From RGIG5057 sp036653755 (GTDB lineage Bacteria; Bacillota; Clostridia; TANB77; CAG-465), in NCBI GenBank assembly GCA_036653755.1, contig JAVVTJ010000025.1, forward strand, positions 1 to 15,012: DNA of 15,012 nucleotides, in the 5' to 3' direction. Positions 1 through 7,549 of this stretch are shown here, in pieces (the first letter of the stretch is position 1; every line of letters starts with the position of its first letter). The notes beneath the pieces were generated by a model. That model saw only the letters and a list, made by a program, of their open reading frames with translations. It was not told the origin of the DNA and made no database searches. A program made the translations under genes and the position numbers.

Positions 1-369
1 ATATTCTGTATATATTTCACATTTATATATATCATTTGAAAGAATATAAATTTTTTCTATAACTATATTATAATTATCAGATAAATTTAATTTATTATTT
101 AATTTTTCGTAATTTATTTTATCAGCATAAAATATTGAGCACTCCTTTACTTTATTATATTCTTTATTTCTAATATATTCAAAATATCTTTTTAATATAT
201 TCTCTATTTTTCTATAATCATTATCACTTTTTGATACTTGCACACTATTTTCTTTTACAATAGATTTATAATATCTATTATTAATAACATTAGCTATGAT
301 ATTAAATAGAAGTGCAATAACAATAATTATACTTACAACTATTAATATATTTTTTAAATTAATTTTCAT
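1..369 (-). CDS. Small single-pass membrane protein, possibly NTF2-like/VirB8-like (partial, 3' end outside window)
   Basis: The frame is open from an ATG at 369 to the window edge (123 codons, no stop), so the C-terminus is missing. A GAGGTG ribosome site lies 6 bases before the ATG, and the gene starts 12 bases after the stop of the large hydrolase, so it belongs to the same operon. The protein begins MKINLKNILIVV, with one hydrophobic segment at about residues 5-28, followed by a Lys/Asn/Tyr-rich part. A helix at about 52-72 (IENILKRYFEYIRNKEYNKV) resembles the first helix of NTF2-like domains in VirB8/TcpC-type proteins. I do not recognise a specific family; the VirB8-like idea rests on topology and context. 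It would sit in the membrane with its C-terminal part outside the cell. Confidence 0.6.
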   Translation of the reverse strand, partial: MKINLKNILIVVSIIIVIALLFNIIANVINNRYYKSIVKENSVQVSKSDNDYRKIENILKRYFEYIRNKEYNKVKECSIFYADKINYEKLNNKLNLSDNYNIVIEKIYILSNDIYKCEIYTEY

Positions 370-381
370 TATATACACCTC

Positions 382-3300
382 TTATTTTATATCATAATAT
401 TTTGCAAATGCATCATAATAATTTTGTCTTGCTTGCATTGCATTTGATTCATTACTTACACTACATACTTTATTAGCTTGTTCAATAGTCTTTACAATAC
501 TATTAATACCAACATTTTTCTTAAGAGTATTCCATCCTCCGCCTCCAAAGCGATATCTACCAAGTGCTTCATATATACTATTTCCAGAATCTTTATACCC
601 ACGAGATAAATGTGCTGTTCCTAATTCAATGTTTTTTTCTGGATCAAATAATACTGTTCTATCAGGATATTGTTTATCGTAAACACCTTTCCATTCAAGT
701 TGCATTAATCCTGTGCCATATTTACCATTAGCTGAATTAGCATCAAAAGAACTTTCTTTAGCAATAACTGTAATAACCCATAATGTGCTTATTTTATTTT
801 TTTTAGAATATTTTTCAATAAATCCACTATATTTCATTAAATTAGTATGAAATGACCTTATCGAACTTGGTAAATCTGATACTGTATATTCTGGTTTTAA
901 TGATATATTACCCGTTGCTCCTGCATCACCATTACCAACTGAAGTCATATTTGCATTTGGATTTGTATATCTTAATATATTAGTCCAATTTGCCTTAACT
1001 TCACTATGTTTAGGACCTCTCCATGTATGATTATCATATGAACCAAGACAATTAGATTGTAATGTACAACTTTCTACGCCTGTTTTTCCCCCACCAAAAT
1101 CTACATATTTACCTTCTCCCACATAAATTCCTACATGTCCATCTCTATGTAATATATCACCTTGTTTTAACTTAGATATATCAAATGGTATAACTTGACC
1201 TTTCCAGCCATTTTCTGCATAACCTTTTTTTGCATTTTCAAGTTGTGCAGAAGATGATGCACCAACATTTATATCAAGATATGTACGATATAATGAAGCC
1301 ACAAAACTACTACAATCAAAAAATTGTGCGTTATTTAAATCTGCTTCTGTGCTAACTACTTTTTTCTTATGTTGACAATATGCTATTTTTTCAGCATTTG
1401 CAAGTTCAATTGCTTTAGCACACATAGCTCCAATAGTTTTTTCACCAAATTCAGATAATGTTTCATTTGAAGATAATATAGTTGAACCATCATCATTGAA
1501 AAATAACCTTGGATCTCTTTTATTACTTTTATTAAATATTTCATTTATATTTTCTGCTTCAATAATTTCAAAATGTAAATGTACACCTGTACTACTACCT
1601 TTAGTTCCCATTACACCTATCTTTTGACCTTGTGTAACTGCTTGTCCATCAGTTATATCTACCGAAAATAAATGTCCATATAATGTAAAATATCCATTTT
1701 TATGGTCTATAACAATATACTTTGAGCCGTAACCATCAGGATCGCTCTTTATATATGCTACTCCATCTTTTGCTGCTAATATATCTGGTCCATACGAAGA
1801 ATTTTTATCTGATCCAGGATTTCCAATTCCACCACTTATAATATCTATACCACCATGAAAACTACCTGTTTGACCTGTTACTGGATGTGTTCTCATTCCA
1901 AATTTACTTGTTATTAGACTATCAATACTTTTTCCAGGACCTAGTAGCGCTTGAACAGGCCAATAAAATCCACCTTCTGGTATAAAATATGCATCTAAGC
2001 TACCACTACCTGTTACACCATTTGTTTCTAGCCATTTGAAATGTTTTTCTATTTGTTGAAAACCAAAATCTAAATCTTCATATGAATATCCTTGAATAAC
2101 AGGTTTTAAATTTTGTGCTAGATCACCATAATATTTGATTTTTGTATCTGCTTTTTGTACATCTGTTTTATTAGGAAATATCTCATTTTCTCCTAATCCA
2201 TAATCTTGAAACCATTCTATTCTTGATACTTTTCTTCCTAATTTAATATACTTATCTTCATCATAATATGATACTTTATAATCTTTTATTGTTGTACCAT
2301 CATTTACTAATTCTTCGTCCCATATCTCTGTTATAACTTCTTTTCCAGTTTCATCTAATTCTGTTTTTTTCTCAATCGGAGTTTTAGCTTCACTAATTGG
2401 ATCTATTTTAAATTTTGATTCAGTTATATTATAAAAATCTTCTATATATGTAGCTTTTGGTGTATGTCTATATGCTACTGTTTTTCTATCGTATGTTGGT
2501 TCAGTTTTAACACCTGCACGTATATACTCATCCACTGCATCTTTTTGTTTTGTTTCTGTATATTTTTCTGTATTTGTATCAGTCCATTTTGTAGCGGTTG
2601 TTGAAGTAGTATATGTCGTATTTGAATATTCATAAGTATAAGATGTATGTGTATATGGTTTGCCTTGAGCATCAGTAATTAAATCCGTATGTGCTGTTTT
2701 AACATAATGATCAATTTTTATATCAGTTTTTAGATAATAATATGTAGTTGTATATTTTGTTAATCTATCTAACTGAAATAATGTAACAGTAATTGGATGC
2801 CACATATTTTCTAATATATCTTTACCAAAATCCGTATCTTGTGATACAATATTTAAAGCATATGGTATAACCCACATCTGTAAATTTTTATATAACATGT
2901 CAACATACATTGTTTTCATTTGTTCTTCTGTAGCATCCGGAGAATATTTGTATTTTGTAACATCTGGCATAGTTAATATTTCTTGTGCTGATGTATCTTT
3001 TGACATACTATATTTTTTTGTATCTGCATTATCAATTTCACCAGATATAGTTTGTATTTTCCATTGAACTTTATTAAAATTTTCTCTTTCTGCTTTTAAA
3101 TATGACTTTATAACTTTACTTTTTACATCATAATTCTCATCTTTATTCTCATCTTTATCCTCATCTTTATTCTCATCCTCATCTAACTCTTTTGTAGGAA
3201 TATACTCATCATATTCCTTATTATATTTTTCTTTTAAATATGTTTTATAGCATAAATCTTTTGCTTCATCAGTAGTAGCATCTTTATCATAATCTTTTTT

Positions 3301-3915
3301 TATAATTTCATCTATTTCTTTATCACTCATTAAAAGTAATGGCTTAATTGCCTTACCTGATTCTGCATATCTCTTTTCTCTTTTATGTATTATAGTATTT
3401 AAATCTGTATATGTATCTTCACTAGCCATCCATATAATTGTACCAGAAGTTAGAACAAAAAATAATATAATGGGAAATAATATTATAGCCCATTTCATCA
3501 TCTTTTTATTTTTCTTTCTAGCTTCTACGTCTACACCATTTTGTTCTAATTTTTTTTCTATTTTTTTCTTAATGGAATTTAATGCAGCTGCTGATAAAAC
3601 TACAACGGCTCCAATACCAGCAGTTGCAGCACCTGCAGCTGTTGCTGCTCCAGCTGTTGCTGCTGCTCCACCAGTTGCTGCTGCTGCTCCACCAGTTGCT
3701 GTTGCTCCACTTGTAACAGTGCTTGTAGCACTCTTAGCTGCTTGAGTAGCACTCCTCATTTTCTCTTTATATTCTTTTGCTTTATCTACTTTATCTTTAA
3801 TATTATCATAACCATCTTTTGTATTTTTTATTCTATCATAAGTATTTCTTTTTTCTTCACTATTATTATTCTCTAATTCCTCTTCGTTTTTATCATCAAT
3901 ATCAAAATCATCCAC
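382..3915 (-). CDS. Membrane-anchored T4SS cell-wall hydrolase with M23, NlpC/P60 and lytic transglycosylase domains
   Basis: This 1177-residue protein probably opens peptidoglycan for the secretion channel (VirB1/CwlT role). It starts at GTG, with GGTGAG 8 bases upstream. Order: charged N-terminus (1-60); Ala/Gly/Thr-rich stretch (about 66-112); transmembrane helix (about 140-163); acidic repeat (245-262); a long extracellular region of unknown fold (165-640); M23 metallopeptidase (about 665-795) with H687 and D691 in FHGGID, H748 in YGHLF, and H779/H781 in HLH; NlpC/P60 (about 830-985) with C868 in FFDCSSF and H927 in DGHVGIYVG; SLT lytic transglycosylase (about 1025-1150) with catalytic E1054 in AKESSFD and GTGLMQLEW. 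All key residues are present, so all three domains could be active. Known conjugative hydrolases such as CwlT usually carry two domains; three with such a long stalk is unusual. Domain assignment is firm; the role in conjugation is inferred from position. Confidence 0.9.
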   Translation of the reverse strand: MDDFDIDDKNEEELENNNSEEKRNTYDRIKNTKDGYDNIKDKVDKAKEYKEKMRSATQAAKSATSTVTSGATATGGAAAATGGAAATAGAATAAGAATAGIGAVVVLSAAALNSIKKKIEKKLEQNGVDVEARKKNKKMMKWAIILFPIILFFVLTSGTIIWMASEDTYTDLNTIIHKREKRYAESGKAIKPLLLMSDKEIDEIIKKDYDKDATTDEAKDLCYKTYLKEKYNKEYDEYIPTKELDEDENKDEDKDENKDENYDVKSKVIKSYLKAERENFNKVQWKIQTISGEIDNADTKKYSMSKDTSAQEILTMPDVTKYKYSPDATEEQMKTMYVDMLYKNLQMWVIPYALNIVSQDTDFGKDILENMWHPITVTLFQLDRLTKYTTTYYYLKTDIKIDHYVKTAHTDLITDAQGKPYTHTSYTYEYSNTTYTTSTTATKWTDTNTEKYTETKQKDAVDEYIRAGVKTEPTYDRKTVAYRHTPKATYIEDFYNITESKFKIDPISEAKTPIEKKTELDETGKEVITEIWDEELVNDGTTIKDYKVSYYDEDKYIKLGRKVSRIEWFQDYGLGENEIFPNKTDVQKADTKIKYYGDLAQNLKPVIQGYSYEDLDFGFQQIEKHFKWLETNGVTGSGSLDAYFIPEGGFYWPVQALLGPGKSIDSLITSKFGMRTHPVTGQTGSFHGGIDIISGGIGNPGSDKNSSYGPDILAAKDGVAYIKSDPDGYGSKYIVIDHKNGYFTLYGHLFSVDITDGQAVTQGQKIGVMGTKGSSTGVHLHFEIIEAENINEIFNKSNKRDPRLFFNDDGSTILSSNETLSEFGEKTIGAMCAKAIELANAEKIAYCQHKKKVVSTEADLNNAQFFDCSSFVASLYRTYLDINVGASSSAQLENAKKGYAENGWKGQVIPFDISKLKQGDILHRDGHVGIYVGEGKYVDFGGGKTGVESCTLQSNCLGSYDNHTWRGPKHSEVKANWTNILRYTNPNANMTSVGNGDAGATGNISLKPEYTVSDLPSSIRSFHTNLMKYSGFIEKYSKKNKISTLWVITVIAKESSFDANSANGKYGTGLMQLEWKGVYDKQYPDRTVLFDPEKNIELGTAHLSRGYKDSGNSIYEALGRYRFGGGGWNTLKKNVGINSIVKTIEQANKVCSVSNESNAMQARQNYYDAFAKYYDIK

Positions 3916-3952
3916 TGCAATTACTCACCGCCTTAAAATTCATATATACTTA

Positions 3953-4834
3953 TTAGATAAGAAATTCAATATCTTTTGTTTCTTTTGTAAGTGTATCATA
4001 TACATTTTTTATTATTATACTTTTTGCTGAACCACTATTAAATCCTTCTAATGCAAATTCACACTTTAAATTATATGTATTACCGGTAATTAATTCTTTA
4101 GTTTCTCCGCCTAACCATACTGATCCCATCCTAACTTCTGCACCAGTAGCTAGTCTTAAATATATATTTTCATAATTATTTTCTTTATTTATAATAATAG
4201 AATGACCTGATATATTAGTAATAGTCATATTGATTGATACCATAGTAGTTAATTCTTTTATTTCAGATATATCTAACTTAAATCCTTCTTTTACACAAGA
4301 TTTAACATTTGTATTTAATCCTATAAAATTATCAAATGATATTTTATAATTATTAGGTGATTTTTGTATAAGTAATAATTTATCAGAATAAAGATTATCA
4401 TAACTTTGCACATTTATTTCAAATATTTTACCATATCTAGGATTTATCATAGCTTTATAATCAGAAAGCCTTATTTTTTTTCCTATTATGCCTTTTTGAG
4501 TTAATACTTTTTTTAACTCACTTTTACCTATATTTCTAAATTTTAAATATTCTGGAAGTACAATATAATTTAATTGCAGTTCATCATTACTAGAAAAAAT
4601 ATTTAATATTTCTCTACTATATTTTTCTATAACTTTTTTTTCAGTCATATCTATTTGTGTATAATTTCCTAATACTATTTTATCATCATTTTTAACAGTT
4701 AATTCTTTATTGTCTTTACTTTTAGGCATCCATATTATAACAATTAAAAAAATTACTAATATTAATATTGCAAAAATAGAAGTTATTGTAATTATACCCA
4801 ATAATTTCGGATTTTCTTTTATTTCATCAAACAT
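3953..4834 (-). CDS. Bitopic T4SS-associated protein, probable VirB8-like NTF2 domain plus C-terminal beta domain
   Basis: The protein has 293 residues: a short cytoplasmic N-terminus, one transmembrane helix (about 12-35), a helix-plus-strand region (about 65-170) whose pattern suits an NTF2-like fold, and a strand-rich C-terminal part (about 180-293) containing MTITNISGHSIIIN, which resembles Ig-like DUF4352-type extracellular domains. The ATG is preceded by AGGAG, which overlaps the TAG stop of the upstream gene, so the two are probably translationally coupled. It lies between the VirB6 halves and the hydrolase, where Gram-positive systems commonly encode VirB8/TcpC-like scaffold proteins. 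The fold calls are by eye and no signature motif proves them; membrane topology and operon membership are clear. Confidence 0.6.
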   Translation of the reverse strand: MFDEIKENPKLLGIITITSIFAILILVIFLIVIIWMPKSKDNKELTVKNDDKIVLGNYTQIDMTEKKVIEKYSREILNIFSSNDELQLNYIVLPEYLKFRNIGKSELKKVLTQKGIIGKKIRLSDYKAMINPRYGKIFEINVQSYDNLYSDKLLLIQKSPNNYKISFDNFIGLNTNVKSCVKEGFKLDISEIKELTTMVSINMTITNISGHSIIINKENNYENIYLRLATGAEVRMGSVWLGGETKELITGNTYNLKCEFALEGFNSGSAKSIIIKNVYDTLTKETKDIEFLI

Positions 4835-4844
4835 AATATCACTC

Positions 4845-5375
4845 CTATATATCCAAGTATGAAATTAAATAAGTAGAATCATTTAAAAGTTTTATACCTA
4901 TTTTTGTATTTTTTTCATTATTTAAACTGTTAACTATGCAAATATATACATTTTTATCTGCTTTATATACTTCTTTTAAATTATTAATATTTTGATAACC
5001 AATAACATCCATAAGTCCATTAGTTTCGTATTTAAAATTTAAATTATAATACTCTACTAACTTTTCTTTACTACCCACTCTACTTTTAATATCTTTAATT
5101 AGAATATTATATACATCTGATGTCTTATTTTCATGAAGTGAAGTTATAATATCTTGAATACAATTTTCTAATGAATAAAAAATTGTATAATCATTTTTAA
5201 CTAAATTTTTATCAGTCAAATATATATCAATATTTTCTTTTGATATAACATTTATATTATTAATATTTTCTATATTAAAAGTATTATATAACATCATTAT
5301 AATTCCATATACAATAGTAACTACAAACATAAATAATATAAATATATTTAAACCAGTTTTTACTTTATTTAACAT
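4845..5375 (-). CDS. Small bitopic membrane protein, possible VirB8-like NTF2 domain
   Basis: The frame could start at 5402, but that start has no ribosome site and overlaps the previous gene. The ATG at 5375 has AAGGTGA 5 bases upstream and leaves a 16-base gap, so I use it (176 residues, MLNKVKTGLNIF...). One hydrophobic helix (about 7-32) is followed by an extracellular part with a helix (SLENCIQDIITSLHENKTSD) and later strand-like segments (VYICIV, KIGIKLL, TYLISYLDI), a pattern seen in NTF2-like domains. There is no recognised catalytic motif. It is co-transcribed with VirB6 and the 293-residue neighbour, and together with the partial gene at the left edge makes three proteins of similar layout. 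The role is inferred as a structural subunit of the transfer apparatus. Confidence 0.55.
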   Translation of the reverse strand: MLNKVKTGLNIFILFMFVVTIVYGIIMMLYNTFNIENINNINVISKENIDIYLTDKNLVKNDYTIFYSLENCIQDIITSLHENKTSDVYNILIKDIKSRVGSKEKLVEYYNLNFKYETNGLMDVIGYQNINNLKEVYKADKNVYICIVNSLNNEKNTKIGIKLLNDSTYLISYLDI

Positions 5376-5391
5376 AATTTCACCTTTTTTC

Positions 5392-6540
5392 TTATAAATC
5401 ATCTACATTGTTAACATTAGCAGGTCTTGAAGCTTTTGAAGCACCAGATACAATTTTATATGGAGCAGTTATATAATTTTTAGCACCTTCAACTGTAATT
5501 TTTACTGGATTTAATTTTCCATTATCATTTCTCATATTTTTGGTTCCATCTCTTAATCCTTCTTTAATTGCAGTACCTATGGTTCTCTCAAAATATTTTT
5601 CATTGCCTGTATCTTTAAATGCTGACTTATTTTCACTATGATCGATAACACTACTAGAAGCTGCATTTATAGGATTATTTATAACATCCGCTACTCTTAA
5701 TGCATCAGAAAGTTCATCAGTAGAACCCATACCAAGTGTAAGAGATGTCAATGTACCTGCTGTTTTCCATACTGCTTTTCTCCTATTTTTTAAAAAATCA
5801 GTTTCTGCGTCATTGTATGCTTCTTCTTTTTTTTGTTGTTGTTTTCTCCTATTTTTTTCTTTTAGATCTTCAAAAGTAGAACTAGAATTAGTAACCGGTG
5901 TTCCAGTTGTGCCTTGATTATTAGTAGCTTGACTTGTATATGTAATACCATCTCTATCATATTTCATTTGATCTGCTGCTTGCTGTCTTAATTCTTTATA
6001 TTTGTCCATATCTCCATTAGATTTTGCAGTCTTTGCAGCATTAAATAAATCTTCAGCTTTATCTGATGAATAATTAGTTTTTCTATTAGTATCTAAACGT
6101 ATTCCTTCTTTAAAACCAGAACCAATTTTATTATCGGCTACACCTGCTACTTTTCCTGCTACTTTTCTACTCTTATTAGATTTATTCATTTCACTTATTG
6201 GCTTACCTATCTCACCAGATAAACTTTTTGCAGCATTCATTCCCATTATCATTTTAGCGCCTGCACCTTTTAAATCTCCTGATATTGAATCACCCATGCC
6301 AAATAATTGTTTAAATAACTTTTCAAATTTAATTATTGCCATCATACCTACAATAGACATTATTGATAATATTCCATCACTCGCAGTCAAACTTGTTGCA
6401 CTAGCATCTATTTGTAAACTTATTATCTGTAGCATTTTCATAACAAACATAAGAAAAAATGCATGAAAAGATTGAGTCATAACATTTATTGTAAAATGTT
6501 TTAACCAATTCTCGTATAACCCTCCACCTTTTTTACCCAT
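5392..6540 (-). CDS. VirB6/TrbL-like channel protein, C-terminal half encoded as a separate gene
   Basis: This 382-residue protein opens with MGKKGGGLYENWLKHFTINV and then MTQSFHAFFLMFVMKMLQ. This matches the part of Gram-positive TrbL/VirB6 proteins that normally follows the 'KRLFY...APL' membrane segment directly within the same chain. Two hydrophobic segments are visible (about 18-42 and 52-75). From about residue 85 to the end it is hydrophilic, Lys/Asn/Ser-rich, with a basic Gln/Lys run near 225-240; such long soluble tails are common in VirB6 proteins and probably lie in the cytoplasm. The ATG has its own GGAGG ribosome site, and the gene follows its partner after a 20-base gap. Assignment rests on local resemblance and neighbourhood; the split is treated as a finding. 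Confidence 0.7.
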   Translation of the reverse strand: MGKKGGGLYENWLKHFTINVMTQSFHAFFLMFVMKMLQIISLQIDASATSLTASDGILSIMSIVGMMAIIKFEKLFKQLFGMGDSISGDLKGAGAKMIMGMNAAKSLSGEIGKPISEMNKSNKSRKVAGKVAGVADNKIGSGFKEGIRLDTNRKTNYSSDKAEDLFNAAKTAKSNGDMDKYKELRQQAADQMKYDRDGITYTSQATNNQGTTGTPVTNSSSTFEDLKEKNRRKQQQKKEEAYNDAETDFLKNRRKAVWKTAGTLTSLTLGMGSTDELSDALRVADVINNPINAASSSVIDHSENKSAFKDTGNEKYFERTIGTAIKEGLRDGTKNMRNDNGKLNPVKITVEGAKNYITAPYKIVSGASKASRPANVNNVDDL

Positions 6541-6560
6541 AAAGATTCATCCTCCTTAAT

Positions 6561-7535
6561 TTATACAGTTTTCTTTATTATATCCGCCGCAATTATAAGT
6601 GGCGCAATCATTCCTAATATTATGCTATAAAATAATCTTTTTAAGTACATAATAATTAAAGCGCACGTCTGGCCAAGTAATACACCACATATGATACTTG
6701 ATGTTAAATCTCCACCAAAAGCTGATACTGCAAATCTTAATATTAATCCACCATAACCTGGAATTGGTGTATCTGTTACGCTACTATCAACATCTCCAAT
6801 AATTCCTGCTACAGTATTAATAATTTTAGATATTCCTTTTCCTATGCCAAGTGGTATCAATTCTAAAAAATTTACATTAAACATTACATCATCTGTTATC
6901 ACAGATATTTTATTTACTACTTGTTCATTTACAGTAAAAATTCCAAGCATTATAAAATGAGTTGTAAATAATAAAAATAGTCCCATAACCCATGTCATTA
7001 ATGCTTGTTTATAATGAGCCTTATCAGAAGCAATAGTTGATATTGCAAGTTTTAAACCTATAATCATAGCAGCTACAACAAATACTGCTCCAGCTATTAC
7101 AAAACAAGTATAATATAAATTTTGAATTAACTCTTGTAATATTACTACAGGTGTATTTACAAACATATTTGTATTTGTTTCTCCAGCCAAACCAGGATTT
7201 ATAAAGTTTGGATCAAAAAATGGTATTTTATTAAATATTATTTGATCTGGAAATGGAAACAAAAATCCATTTGAAATTGGTGAAAATATAAAATATAATA
7301 AAGCAAACACAACACCTAGTAACATATTAATAAATGCTGATACTGTAATACTTAACACACCAGCTGGAATTTTTAATATAATTGCAATGCCATTTTTTAA
7401 TGATGTTGCCCAATTAGGTGTTTGTATAGTTTCAGGATTTATTTCCCCAAATACATTTGATGTAGGAATAAATATAATAAGTAACAATATGCATATGCAT
7501 ATAATTTTAGTAATTTTTCTCATATTAAGTTTCAT
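6561..7535 (-). CDS. VirB6/TrbL-like polytopic inner-membrane channel protein, N-terminal half
   Basis: The frame extends to an ATG at 7547, but only the ATG at 7535 has a ribosome site (GGGTGG, 4 bases away), giving 324 residues beginning MKLNMRKITKI. A hydrophobic leader or first helix at about 7-29 is followed by membrane segments near 54-86, 138-166, 180-202 and 278-318. The block KAHYKQALMTWVMGLFLLF followed by THFIM, and the later YLKRLFYSIILGMIAPLII, are the typical conserved stretches of Gram-positive TrbL/VirB6 proteins, which form the inner-membrane part of the DNA/protein channel. The chain ends just after the second block, where family members normally continue; the continuation appears as the next gene. 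VirB4 lies immediately upstream, the usual order for these systems. Confidence 0.8.
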   Translation of the reverse strand: MKLNMRKITKIICICILLLIIFIPTSNVFGEINPETIQTPNWATSLKNGIAIILKIPAGVLSITVSAFINMLLGVVFALLYFIFSPISNGFLFPFPDQIIFNKIPFFDPNFINPGLAGETNTNMFVNTPVVILQELIQNLYYTCFVIAGAVFVVAAMIIGLKLAISTIASDKAHYKQALMTWVMGLFLLFTTHFIMLGIFTVNEQVVNKISVITDDVMFNVNFLELIPLGIGKGISKIINTVAGIIGDVDSSVTDTPIPGYGGLILRFAVSAFGGDLTSSIICGVLLGQTCALIIMYLKRLFYSIILGMIAPLIIAADIIKKTV

Positions 7536-7549
7536 TTTACCACCCATTT

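Noticed and set aside
3470..3745. Plus-strand frame coding an Ala/Val/Pro-rich peptide
   Set aside because: It is the antisense of the Ala/Gly/Thr-rich tract of the hydrolase; there is no start signal and the frame has strongly biased composition.
6541..6560. Single frameshift or sequencing error as the cause of the VirB6 split
   Set aside because: The downstream frame has a TGA 6 bases before its ATG, the upstream frame ends in TAA, and a well-placed GGAGG serves the second gene. One indel would not restore one frame.
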